Source: Gamsiella multidivaricata
Lineage: Eukaryota; Mortierellomycota; Mortierellomycetes; Mortierellales; Mortierellaceae
NCBI RefSeq assembly: GCF_025024155.1
Contig: NW_026251783.1
Location: 1-64,000 of the forward strand
Direction of reading: 5' to 3'
DNA length: 64,000 nt
The translations under genes were made by a program, and so were the position numbers. A model generated the notes under the pieces. That model ran no database searches. It saw only the letters and a list, made by a program, of their open reading frames with translations, and was not told the DNA's origin. Shown piece by piece: positions 46,982 through 57,272 of the stretch (its first letter is position 1; each line of letters opens with the position of its first letter).

Positions 46982-48740
46982 CTACACAAAAGCCCCACAT
47001 AAAAAAAAAAATCTCTTTTTAGTCAGTGATAGGATCTCCGTAAAATAATAAAACCATCTTTTTAGTATCGCTGTAATTGTAAAGCTGAGGCCATGATTAT
47101 GAGTCGTTTTTGCTCAATACCTGTTCGCGCTAGTTGTCTGTGCTGAGCAGAGGGGGGTCAAGTCTTCATCTTCATCACCATCATTGTCATCGATATCGCT
47201 ATTTACTTTTCTGCATCTCCGTTCCTTGTTTTGTTGTGTTTCACGCGACTTTCATATTGCAATCCACCCATTCTCGCTCGCTCCTGCTCCTTCCAAAATG
47301 GGGTCTTCTTCTATCCCACAGGAGCATGCAGGGCATAGTGATGAAATAGTGGAGCTGAAGATTGTTTTATTTCAGCGCACTTCTAATCACGACGGCGGCA
47401 TATCACTTTGATTGTTACTTCAGGCAACCTTTCGTGTTTCGGCCTTCGTGTCAAGCCCATATTCGAACTCTGTCACTATCGGAGTTTTTCTCTGACGCTT
47501 CACTCCTTTATGGGGCATGGATTGATACTACCGGCCGTTAGAAACCGTTTTCTATTCCATGGAGCTTTTCAATATTCAAGCTATGCGTCAGAGTTTTACG
47601 CTGCTCAGCTAGCTATTAGGGATGTCGCACCATTGAACAATCATATTCGTCTCCGTTGCGATCATCAGAGCGTGTACCTTGCCTTGATCAACCGCTGTAT
47701 AGCACACCCTGTTAGGCACTCACATATCAATTAGCTCCTTACTAGCCTGTTATCTTTCATTGATGATAACCACATTCAGCTTTCCGTCTCACATACTCCG
47801 TCGGACCTTAATCCTGCAGATCCTATATCACACCACCACCAAATGATACTGAACGCTTGCATGCTGCTATCCTAGCATGTATTCTGCTCTACAAATAAAG
47901 ATATATAACCATGAGCATTAGAGATAATCACCCTATACTCAACACAACTTGCTACCTAGCCATACTGTGTGCTGGGCATCAAACTGTATCAAATGCCATG
48001 CCACCCTTGCCTCGATCAATTGATCCTCTTCTGCATGGAGCTCGGGTAGAGGTTTCGACACCTTGCGCTTTTTTTCCTTCTTCTCATTTTCGCGATAGCG
48101 CCGTCAATCTTATCTCTGTTATCCAACTGTGGGATCCGGCAGCGAGAGGCAACTGAAGAACTTGAAATCCGCTGCAGGAACGAGGTAACGATTGTAGAGT
48201 CCAGCCTGAGGTCTGAAGGGATCAAAAGTGTCGAAAACGCTATTGTTGTTACATTCATCGTAGAATCCATCCCACAGTGTACGCGCAATAAGGCTCTTTT
48301 AGGTAGTTGACCCGTAATATTGCCAGGACAAACTCCGGAGAGACGTGAGCATATGGGAAAGACAGGTGGTTCTCCTCAGGTGTGGGCACCACCTAGACGC
48401 GCTTTCTTTGACAGCTTGAGAAGGAAAATACTGATGGCAAGCAGTCATCGAATGTAGACCACTTTTTCAAATTCAGAAACTGGACGAGCAAAGGCGGGGC
48501 ACCAAGTTCGACGACATCGATTCCAAAAGCGTGGAGAAACATCACGTCCACTACATTGGAAGTCATCAAAGAATCGACCAGGGATCAAAGTCAAACCCCA
48601 TTTGTCGATACTGACCAGGGCAGGGCAACATCAAAGGGCAGACAAGTCTTTCGTCACTTATATTTGTCTAGACTACTAGACTATTGTCGCGTACAGTATC
48701 GCCCTCAGCATGGAAGAATGAAAAATCCTTTCTCTTATAT
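46982..48740. other. Gene-poor stretch with decayed coding pieces
   Basis: It holds an orphan start-like open frame at 47,298-47,411 (MGSSSIPQEHAGHSDEIVEL...), the RNase H relic listed separately, and two overlapping open frames at about 48,410-48,765, each preceded by an acceptor-like AG and neither with a start codon. I could not assemble a complete gene from them. It may be the wreck of one or more genes. Confidence 0.5.
47420..47876 (+). pseudogene. Decayed RNase H domain of a LINE-type retroelement
   Basis: Two reading frames together spell an RNase H fold of about 130 residues. Frame one has SEFFSDASLYGAWIDTTGR, ending in a stop at about 47,540. The next frame gives YASEFYAAQLAIRD, IRLRCDHQSVYLALINR and, after one in-frame stop, IQLSVSHTPSDLNPADPIS. 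The acidic residues expected in order (Asp, Glu, Asp, Asp) are all recognisable. With a frameshift and two stops it cannot be functional. RNase H domains with this SDAS and ASEFYA style occur at the C-terminus of fungal LINEs. I did not find the reverse transcriptase or endonuclease nearby, so only the 3' end remains, as expected for 5'-truncated LINE copies. Confidence 0.65.
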
Positions 48741-50960
48741 TCAGTTACATGGTCCAGTCAACTGACGCTTAATCCACTGCAAATCCTTGTTGTGTAATCT
48801 CGTCGGTTTTTTGTCTCCATGCCAAGCAAGACCCGTCAAAGGCTCCAAGTTCGGCCAGGATTTGACCATCCACTCCAACTCCTCCCGAGTGACATTGTGC
48901 CGCCACAACCGTTCAAGATCTACGCGTCGGAGCCTTCGGAGTAAGTAGAGATGGCCCAGTCCATGTCCAAACGTCCAATTTAACGAGACCTCGATCCTAT
49001 AAGCGCCCGAATGCCTTTTATAACCCACAGGCTTGTGATTGCACCCGACTGACAGGTCCTCCAAGACCTTGAACTGTCCTAGTCGTTGAAAGACCCTCTC
49101 GGCAGTCTGCAACGAATCCTCTTCCGACACCATTGTAGAACCAACCTTAAGGAAGATGGAGAGCACAGTCAGTGTTTCAGCGCATGGCCACGTCGTGTTC
49201 AGCAGCTGAGAGTCCGATGGTAGGTTGGCTTCCGTGGGTCGACCTCGAACGAAATTGCGCCAACATACTTTAGTCCCTCCACCAGAGTATTTGCTGTTGG
49301 CCACCATGGTTTTCAGTCGTGGACAGGTCTTCAACATAACCACAACTTGGCGTCCGGTAATGGTTTCCGTAAATCCTCGAGCGAGGAAGCCTTCCAAAGT
49401 CGGGAGATACAATGCCCATGCGGATTGAAAACTCAATGAAAATTTCACTTCCTCAGGCATTCTAAATGACCGTACCCTTGCTACTTTTGATGGCGAAAAG
49501 TCTCGAGCTTGGACGCGATCGATCGCCATTGACTCGGTCGATAGCTGCTTCTGTTGCTGTTGCTGTTGCTGTGTTTGTCGGTTATGTTGTCCTACAGGCG
49601 CAAGCTGTTAAAGGAGTCGCGTGTATGCCTCAATGGAATAGAGCTGCATTCGACTCATATCCAGGTGGTGAAGATCTTGAAGCCGCAAAAGCTGGTTCAA
49701 AAACGCATCCCAATCGCCCTCTTTAATATCGGTCATGGTTGGGAGACCGAGTGAGGTTAGGTTGGGTGAGTGTCGTAACATCTCTAAAAGGACCCAGGGA
49801 ATACCAGAAGGGAACCATCCAAAGAGCTTCAACGTCCTCAAACGCGTCCTGTCCGACATTGTGGCCATCAACCGTCCAAGCACGTAGGGTGGACGGTCAT
49901 CTCTTTTTGGGCCTTGACGCAAGCGTTGAGGCGGCCCGGCGGTGTCATCAGAACCGTCAAAGCCGGCTCCTTTACAGTATGATCGTACCCATGCCTCATA
50001 AAGATCATAGTTGCACCCAAATGGGTGTCCTTTGTATTGTCGATCGTTCCCCCAACCATCATCCGAGCCATCTCCATACCACGAATGGCCTCCGTCCTCC
50101 GAGTAGTTTTCATCCTCTGAGTAGTTTTCATCCTCTGAGTAGTCTCCATCCTCCGAGTGGTCTCCGTCCTCTGAATCGTCTCTGTCCTCCGAAGCATCTT
50201 CTCGCTCGTATTCATAGTCGGCTTCCAAGGAAAGGTCCTCGACTTGATCTGGTAGATGAATAAACACCTCCACGACAAAGTGCAACGGCATCGACCCAAT
50301 CTTTAAAGCGCGTAGTCTGTCCAGCGTGGGCAAGAGGTTGAGAAATCGAAACAAAAATCCATGAAAGCATTCATCCCTCCTCTCCCCGTCAAGATCCTTC
50401 AACTCGAGGCGTTGCAAGCTATGATGGTTTCTCTGGGCGAGTAGCACGACCATGAATCTTGAATCGTAGTCGAGCATGTTGGTTATGAATCCCATGAAGC
50501 AATTTTGAAGAGCGTGAGTGTCTTCGTGGGGTCTGTTCTTGATCTCGTCATAGTCTCGCCAGAGATGATGAAGACCAAAAGACCCATTCAAGGATCCTGT
50601 ACACAGCTTTTGGTGCGAGAGCGTCTGAGGTTGGTGACAACCTGCTTCGTCCCGTAAAAGGAGGTAGTAGAGCCGTACACAGAACTCATGCAAGGTGACC
50701 TCTCGAGCAAAACGGGCACCCTATCGGAGCAGAGCGGCCGTGACCTCTGGACTGGGATTGCTAGGGAAACATGTAAAATCGTCTTGTCCCTGTCTTCGGG
50801 CGGTCGTATCGAGGATTTGCCAGCGGTAAGGTAAAAACGCCTTGTGGAAGACCTTGGAGACTTGGACCGCGCAGACGAGATGTTGAGGATGGAGATGGAC
50901 ACTAATGAGGTGGATGATTTCTGGAATGCAAGTGACTCGAAGGACTGGCGATTCGTCCAT
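48741..50960 (-). pseudogene. F-box protein (LRR-like) with two in-frame stop codons
   Basis: One reading frame of 740 codons runs from ATG 50960 to TGA 48741, broken only by TAG at 50721-50723 and TAA at 49608-49610. The N-terminus (ITCIPEII-like: VTCIPEIIHLISVHLHP, LVCAVQVSKVFHKAFLPYRWQ) is an F-box, which docks substrate-recognition proteins to SCF ubiquitin ligases. The rest has leucine-rich-repeat-like strands (LTSLGLPTM, DLHHLDMSRMQL, LEDLSVGCNH) and an acidic SEDGDYSEDENY repeat. Short introns cannot explain the stops: the possible GT-AG pairs around them are weak, too short, or shift the frame. No frameshift has accumulated, so decay is recent, or the stops are read through or are sequence errors. 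Automated pipelines may split this into three genes. Confidence 0.75.
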
Positions 50961-51664
50961 GATGCGAGGTGAGTGGAGATGGGAATAAATGAGAAGTGTG
51001 GAGGAATGTCAAGTGTGAAAGAGACGATTCAGATGATATGTCAACGGTGAATGGCATGTGAATTAGATGGAGAGATGAGAGACGACGAGTCAGTAGAAGA
51101 GAGCGAAACCGCCTCGCCCACCTGCGCCCGCAGATATTCTTTCTTTCTCTCCTGAACGCTCTCATCACCGTGTCAGTGGAGAACAAAGTCTATTTAAGGT
51201 TTTAGGAGTTTAGAGTGTGGATATGCTGGCTGTGCTGGACGTGCACAGCCCACTTTTAATGAAGTACATATTGGACTCTGGTGAAATATGCGACATTGTG
51301 TGCGCCTGCACAGCACACGATATTCGTTCCATGTTACCCTCGTGTCAGCTCCAGTGAGATGGGTGGTGCATCTGGACAATATGTATGCATCGCAGAGTAT
51401 CTCTCTTATAGACAACAAATGATTGTAACCCGCCAACGGCGCTCTGACTTGACCGCGTCCTCCGGAAACAGCCATACTCGCCAATTCAGAGAGGTCGGTC
51501 TTCTCAGCTAAAGCGTCATTATCTTTGCACAAAGGTATCGGTTTATTATGCTATCTAGGACTGGGAAGAGCCAGGGCTACCCACGCTTGACCCATGCAAT
51601 AGCCCAGAGAGCACCAATCCTTTGGCTAGCGAGCTCCAAGGCCTATTCAGAGATGCTTCAACAC
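50961..51664. other. Gap between F-box gene and Sel1-kinase A
   Basis: About 700 bases, 5' of the F-box gene and 3' of kinase A. No gene or clear element. A CT-rich sense stretch lies within 150 bases of the F-box start. Confidence 0.5.
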
Positions 51665-54355
51665 CTATTCTTCCTTTGCATCTGTGCTCTCCCGCAGCTT
51701 ATCCAATTTCTCTAGGATGCCGCTGCAACATTTCACCGCGCGTTTGAGCGCGTTGGTGCCTCCTGTTTCGCAGAACTCCCGCCCTGCCTCTGTCTTTGCC
51801 CAAGACTCGGCTTCATCGACCGCTTTGCGGGCCCATTTCTCTGCATCGGAGCCGACCTTGCTGACAACGAACCCGTTGAAGTATGCGTCAGCCAGCAGAT
51901 GATATGCTGGGAGAAACCCATCCGCAGATGCCTTCATAGACCACTCGACAGCCATCGCATGGGTCCGTTCGTCGTCCTCATCGAACTCGACGCCATCATC
52001 ATCCTGACCCTCCTGACATGCCCTCTGATAGCACTCGATGGCCATCAGCAAATCTTTCTTCATTCCCAGTCCGTTGGCGTACATGTTGCCAAGGGGGTAC
52101 AGGGCCTGGATATGTCCGCCTTCGTCTGCCTTGAGGAACCATTTCTTCGCCCTACCGTAGTCCTGGTCTATCCCGAGGCCATTGTAGTAAATGATGCCGA
52201 CGCTGTATATGGCATCCGTGTCTTCTTCGTCGGCTGCCAAGAGGTACCACTCCATAGCTTCGCCATAGTCTTGTTTGACGCCAATGCCATGATGGTGCAT
52301 TCTGCCGATGCTAAACTTGGCACCCGCCGCACCACCACCACTTGCCTTTGCGTACCACTCCATAGCCTTGATGTAGTCCTGTTTCACACCGATGCCTTGT
52401 TCGTACATGAGACCGACTTTGTTCATGGCTGCTGCCACACCACTGTTGCTTGCCTTGACGTACCACTCCATAGCCTCAGTATAATCCTGCTCCGCGCCGA
52501 GGCCATGATAATACAGGTTACCGACGTGAAATTTGGCCATCGGCACTCCACCATTGCCAGCCTTAAGGAACCACTTCATAGCTTCAGCACAATCTTGCTC
52601 AATACCGAGGCCATGGTAATACATGAGGCCAACATTGTACTTTGCCTCTATATTTCCGCCCTCGCTTGCCTTGAGATACCACTCCATGGCTTTGCCAAAG
52701 TCCTGCTTGACACCGAGGCCATTGAAATACATGAGGCCGACCTTGTTCCTGGCAATCGCCGACCCATCATCGCTTGCCTTGACGTACCACTCCATAGCCT
52801 TAGTATAGTCCTGCTCAACGCCGCGGCCACGGGAATACATGAGGCCGATGTTGCACCCGGCTTCTGGGTCTCCAGCAGTGCTCGCCTCGCGATACCACTC
52901 CATAGCCTTATCATAGTCCTGCTGCACGCCATGGCCGTGGAAGTACATATAACCGATATTGTTCGTAGCTCTCGCCAACTTGCCTTTCCTTGCTTTAAGA
53001 TACCATTCCATAGCCTTGGCGTAGTCCTGTTTCGCCCCAAGGCCACGGTGGTACATACGTCCAATGTTGTACCTGGCGTCTATATCCCCTCCTTCACTTG
53101 CTTTGAGAAACCACTCCATAGCCTTGGTGTAGTTTTGCTCCACCCCGAGACCATTGCGGTACATGTGACCGATGGTGCCGTTGGCTGCTAGTACCCCACC
53201 GTCGCTTGCTTTGAGGTACCACTCCATTGCTTTAGAGTAGTCCTGTTGGACGCCGACCCCATGATGATACATACGACCGATATCATACTTGACATCTGCC
53301 GATCCACTGCCGCTGGCTTTGAGGTACCATTCCATGGCCTTGCTATAGTCCGGTTCCACACCATGGCCATAGTAGTACAAATGGCCGAGATTGACCTGGG
53401 CTGGTGCATAGTTCTTCTCATTGGCCTTTAGAAAGAAGTCTCTGGCGGTGGCGTAGTTTTGAGTCACATTTTTGCCGCTTAAATATACGAATCCTACACT
53501 GTAGCATGCCTCTGCTTCGCCTCGCCTCACACCTCTCATCAGATACCGCAAATTCTTGTCCTTGTCCACGTCCTCTTGCGGGATTTTAAGATCACCGACG
53601 GCGTTATCCTGGGGTGTGTCAGGCACATCCGGAAGCACATCCTTGGCTGCTGGTCTCTCCTCCGGGTCTTGCTTCCAGCAATCACGGATGCAGTCCGCAT
53701 ATTCCTTGAGCGTTCCGTCTGGAATGACCTCTGTGCAGCCCTTCGTAATGCAAACGATCATGGTGTCGGGCATGTGTCCTTTGTACGGCTTTGTGCATTT
53801 AGCAGCCATCTCCCACATGACCATCCCTAGAGCGTAGACATCGGACTTGGACGAGTACTGGGGCGGGTCCTGGAACAACTCGGGTGCCATCCATGCGAGT
53901 GTGCCGCCCCCACCGCCCTCACCGCCCTCACCGCCCTGGCCGATCATCCGTGCCTTTCCAAAGTCGCATATCTTGGCATCTCCGTACTGGTCGAGGAGGA
54001 TATTGGCGCTCTTGATGTCGCAGTGGATGATCTCCAAGCTGTGGAGATACGCCAGACCAAGTGAGACTTGCTTCGCGATCCGATTTTTGGCTTCCCACCC
54101 CAAGCCGCTTGAGATGGCGTGTGACAGACTGCCGCCTTCGAGGTACTCCATGACGAGCATGTCTCCCTTCGCATGGTAGAACTGGACAATGTGTCGGTTG
54201 AAAACCTGCTTGAAGATGGCCACCTCACGCCTGCAGTCCTCATGCTCGGGGTCCAGGAACCTCTTGACCACCATATCCTGTATCCCATACTTGGCCCTGA
54301 ATGTCTCTGCCTGTCCTCCATGGCCTATCTTCTCTCCCAATATGATGTCCTCCAT
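51665..54355 (-). CDS. Protein kinase with about 14 Sel1 repeats (Sel1-kinase A)
   Basis: A single exon of 896 aa starting at the first ATG (54355). The kinase domain covers about residues 1-240: glycine loop GHGGQAE (11-17), Lys31, alpha-C Glu44, catalytic loop HCDIKSAN (111-118), DFG at 131-133 and APE at 157-159. All catalytic residues are present, but the arginine of HRD is Cys112, making it a non-RD kinase. The activation segment is a Gly/Glu run (GQGGEGGEGGGGG, 139-151) with little to phosphorylate. From about 281 to 785 there are 14 in-register 36-residue Sel1 repeats (core YxxGxGVxQDYxKAMEWYxKA), a TPR-like superhelix for protein binding. The sequence is of the tyrosine-kinase-like group by style. 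It lies 443 bases downstream of kinase B on the same strand. The substrate is unknown. Confidence 0.92.
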   Translation of the reverse strand: MEDIILGEKIGHGGQAETFRAKYGIQDMVVKRFLDPEHEDCRREVAIFKQVFNRHIVQFYHAKGDMLVMEYLEGGSLSHAISSGLGWEAKNRIAKQVSLGLAYLHSLEIIHCDIKSANILLDQYGDAKICDFGKARMIGQGGEGGEGGGGGTLAWMAPELFQDPPQYSSKSDVYALGMVMWEMAAKCTKPYKGHMPDTMIVCITKGCTEVIPDGTLKEYADCIRDCWKQDPEERPAAKDVLPDVPDTPQDNAVGDLKIPQEDVDKDKNLRYLMRGVRRGEAEACYSVGFVYLSGKNVTQNYATARDFFLKANEKNYAPAQVNLGHLYYYGHGVEPDYSKAMEWYLKASGSGSADVKYDIGRMYHHGVGVQQDYSKAMEWYLKASDGGVLAANGTIGHMYRNGLGVEQNYTKAMEWFLKASEGGDIDARYNIGRMYHRGLGAKQDYAKAMEWYLKARKGKLARATNNIGYMYFHGHGVQQDYDKAMEWYREASTAGDPEAGCNIGLMYSRGRGVEQDYTKAMEWYVKASDDGSAIARNKVGLMYFNGLGVKQDFGKAMEWYLKASEGGNIEAKYNVGLMYYHGLGIEQDCAEAMKWFLKAGNGGVPMAKFHVGNLYYHGLGAEQDYTEAMEWYVKASNSGVAAAMNKVGLMYEQGIGVKQDYIKAMEWYAKASGGGAAGAKFSIGRMHHHGIGVKQDYGEAMEWYLLAADEEDTDAIYSVGIIYYNGLGIDQDYGRAKKWFLKADEGGHIQALYPLGNMYANGLGMKKDLLMAIECYQRACQEGQDDDGVEFDEDDERTHAMAVEWSMKASADGFLPAYHLLADAYFNGFVVSKVGSDAEKWARKAVDEAESWAKTEAGREFCETGGTNALKRAVKCCSGILEKLDKLRESTDAKEE
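52001..53515 (-). repeat. Sel1 coding repeat array, about 14 units of 108 bp
   Basis: Tandem 108-bp units inside Sel1-kinase A. Units differ at surface positions but keep an almost constant YxKAMEWYxKAS core. This regular array creates a long false open frame on the opposite strand. Confidence 0.85.
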
Positions 54356-54798
54356 CTTGTGGAGAGAGATTTGGTGGTCTGACAAGGGAGATGGTATATA
54401 ATGAGTTAGGATTGGGGAACGTAGGTGGGTAGACAAGGGGTGTTGGACAGATGTTAAGCCAAGGAGTTCCCTGCTCAGCGATATCTCCAGCAAGTCATCA
54501 AATTACCAAACTTACGTTGTCGGCAAGAGTTATTTACTGTGGGTAATGCAGATGAAAGTGCTTAGGGAGGTGGTGTGCAAAGTGCCAAAAAAAGATGGGG
54601 AAAAAGAAAAAAGAGAGAGTAACAGATGAAGGGAAAAGACGGAACTCGTGCCTATTCCTGAAACCCAAACCCATCCCTGGAAAACTTCATCTCTGACTTC
54701 GCCCTCGGCAATGAGAAAAAAAAAAATCATTTGAAAATAGGCTCATCTCAATTTTAATGTTGTGCTTGGATATGCTGTGCAATACCATGAGGGTATTT
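54356..54798. other. Gap between the two Sel1-kinases
   Basis: 443 bases holding the kinase A promoter and kinase B 3' end. Purine-rich near 54,590-54,640 on the plus strand. Nothing else seen. Confidence 0.5.
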
Positions 54799-56373
54799 TT
54801 ATAAAGATACGCCGTAGGCCCCCAGTGCAGTTTGCGCCTCCGCAGAACCCTGCTCGGCAGCTTTATGAAGCAGCCTAAGGCCCTTTGACGCGTTTCTTCT
54901 GAGAACGCCCTTTCCGCGGATATACATTGCACCCAACCGGCACTGCGCAGCCGGGTTCCCTTGATCAGCGGCCTTCTCAAACCATCCCGCGGCCACAGAG
55001 TCGTTCTTAGTAACGCCTTGACCTCGATGATAGAGAGTACCCATGTTGCATTGTGCAGGTGCATATCCCTTTTCTGTAGCCTTTGACAACCATTCTATAG
55101 CCTTGGCATAATTTTCTTCCTCCATATATAATGATCCAAGTATCGTTTGTGCTTCCGCATCTCCTAGTTCTGCCGCCATGAGGTAAAATCTCCTAGCGCT
55201 TTCATGGTCCTGGCACCCACCAAGTCCCGTTTCCAACATAAAGCCTAGGTCTACCAAAGCAGCGGCATGCGATTGACTAGCTGCTGCCATAATAAGCTCA
55301 GAGCCCTGCTTGGAATCACCCTTTCCACCAAAAAGATACAAAAAGCCAAGGTCCGACTGAGCTGGGGCGTATTCTTGTTTAGCTGCCTTCTGGAACCATC
55401 CTATGGCTTTGGCCATGTCCCGCAGCACGCCGTCCCCATTGCTGTACATCGTGGCCAGCTGGTGCTGGGCTTTCGCGAGCCCCATATTCGCTGCCCTCCG
55501 GAATCGCTCTGCGGCCTCGGCTCGATTGACATCGACTCCGTCTCCGTCGTAGAACTTTATCCCCAGATCGTATTCGTCGTTCGCCGATAGGCTATGTGCT
55601 GTCTCAGCCGCACTATCTCCACCAGCGTCGCTGCGAACTGTGGCCACAACCTGCAACCCATCCACGATGTCGCTTGCGGTCGGCCTCTTTTCTGGATCGT
55701 TGTCGAGACACCTTTTCATGAGCGTTGTGAAGTCCGAAGGTGCATCTTTCTCCACCATTTTTCCCATAATGATGCCGAGTGCAAAGATATCGGACTTGGT
55801 CGAGTATTTGGGGTTGGTATTAATCAACTCTGGTGCAATATACCCTGGGGTCCCTTTTGCTTTGAATGAAGACACCTGAGTAGCCGAGGCCATGACATTG
55901 GCCAGACCAAAGTCGCACAGCTTGACCTGCCAGTGCTTCGTCAGCAAGATGTTCTCCTCCTTGATGTCTCTGTGCACGATACCCTTGCTGTGAAGGTACG
56001 CCAGACCTTGGGCAACTTCGGCCACGATTCTCCGCTTGCTTTCCCAGTCCAGCTTTGGCAAGGCCTCCGTGAGGTTGCCGCCTTCAGCATAGTCCGTGAT
56101 GATGTACACATAGTTGTTATCCCGCTCCACGCCATAGCACTGGATGATATGCCTGTGTGTGAGCTGAGATACAATATCTGTCTCTCTCTTGATGTCGGCG
56201 GCATCGCCAGCTGCGACCCGCATCCTCTTCACGGCCATCTTGGTCCCATGCCTGTTGCACCAGTAGACCTCGCCAAATGCCCCATTCCCGATGTGGGTCT
56301 CGGGTGTAGGAAGCGGGATCTCGCCTAGTCTGCCCCACGACTCGGGAGGGTGGGTTGCTGGAGTCTCGGGCAT
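54799..56373 (-). CDS. Protein kinase with Sel1 repeats (Sel1-kinase B)
   Basis: A single exon of 524 aa. The kinase domain covers about residues 25-245: glycine loop GNGAFGEV (29-36), Lys49, Glu64, catalytic loop HRDIKEEN (134-141), DFG (154-156), a normal activation segment with Ser/Thr (MASATQVSSFKAKGTPGYIAPE) and APE (180-182). It is therefore an ordinary, probably active RD kinase. From about 265 to the end there are about seven Sel1 repeats, less regular than in kinase A and ending AEAQTALGAYG. The two kinases share architecture but little sequence beyond motifs, so they are not a recent duplicate. It lies between kinase A and the NACHT gene, all on the minus strand. Cytosolic location is likely, as no signal or membrane segment is seen. 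The role is inferred only as signalling. Confidence 0.92.
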   Translation of the reverse strand: MPETPATHPPESWGRLGEIPLPTPETHIGNGAFGEVYWCNRHGTKMAVKRMRVAAGDAADIKRETDIVSQLTHRHIIQCYGVERDNNYVYIITDYAEGGNLTEALPKLDWESKRRIVAEVAQGLAYLHSKGIVHRDIKEENILLTKHWQVKLCDFGLANVMASATQVSSFKAKGTPGYIAPELINTNPKYSTKSDIFALGIIMGKMVEKDAPSDFTTLMKRCLDNDPEKRPTASDIVDGLQVVATVRSDAGGDSAAETAHSLSANDEYDLGIKFYDGDGVDVNRAEAAERFRRAANMGLAKAQHQLATMYSNGDGVLRDMAKAIGWFQKAAKQEYAPAQSDLGFLYLFGGKGDSKQGSELIMAAASQSHAAALVDLGFMLETGLGGCQDHESARRFYLMAAELGDAEAQTILGSLYMEEENYAKAIEWLSKATEKGYAPAQCNMGTLYHRGQGVTKNDSVAAGWFEKAADQGNPAAQCRLGAMYIRGKGVLRRNASKGLRLLHKAAEQGSAEAQTALGAYGVSL

Positions 56374-57272
56374 TTCTGCTTAGCCCGGTCTAGTCGTCCT
56401 AAAAGTGGATGTAAATGTGCCAGTTAGCAGGCCACTCGAGAGTATTCATGTGCGGTCCATGGGATAAATCCTTAGAAGATAAGGAACGGGTCTGGCAGCA
56501 GAATAGAGAGCACCTACTGATGTAGTTTGTTCAGGAGCAGCAAGTTGGGCAGGGGTGCTGAAGGTGGCACGAGCAGGGTATGGAAACCTAGTGACATCAT
56601 AGATAGACACATAGCTTGCGTTAGCGGACGCGCAGTGCCAGCGGTGGGTCACAGAGCAGATGTTTTTACCTTGTCCAGCGACTTACTTTGTGGAAAAGAA
56701 GCGTGGGTGAATAAGAATGCTCGACCAAAAGTGTGCAGTACGAGAGCGCTATGTGTGTGTGAATGCGCTTTTGGGTGAAAGTACAGAGTGGGTATGTGTT
56801 CGGGAGGAATTGGTGGGGTGCAAGAGAACTTGGGAAGGGGGAGGGGGAAACAAGAAAGAAAGATCCATTTCGTGCAGCCCTTTGTCTATTATCAAACCCG
56901 AGCAATAGTGGGAAAGATGATGGCGAAGCCGTCTTCTTTTTACATGAGCAGCAGATGCATGAATGTCGCATGTTTTGTCTAGCCAAAGGGAAGATTACAT
57001 TCTATTGTGTAAAATTGTTAACCGATGGTGGGCAGGGACTACATGATCTTGCGTTGCTGTCTGCCTTGAGTCGGAGTCCCCTCCAGTCTTTGCTCACGTT
57101 GGATCTTCCATGGTGTCGTGGGGCCGGTGAAAAGCGTACGCCGAGATGTCCTGTGCAGACAATAAGAGCAAATGGCCGAAAATACGGCTCTGTTCACCAC
57201 TGCCTATAAAGAGTTCATGCATCCTTTTCGTCCTTTCATGTTGAGCGTAAGGCAGCTGAATTTGGAGTGATT

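Noticed and set aside
49560..49660. Intron that would remove the TAA in the F-box frame
   Set aside because: The acceptor TTTAACAG is good, but the only nearby GT (GTCGAA) is a weak donor and the 50-base removal shifts the frame into a stop.
50700..50780. Intron that would remove the TAG in the F-box frame
   Set aside because: GT-AG pairs give 24 bases (too short) or 50 bases with a weak donor and a frame shift.
51899..53191. 430-codon plus-strand open frame opposite Sel1-kinase A
   Set aside because: It is the regular shadow of the 108-bp Sel1 array on the other strand. The minus-strand reading has all kinase and Sel1 motifs.
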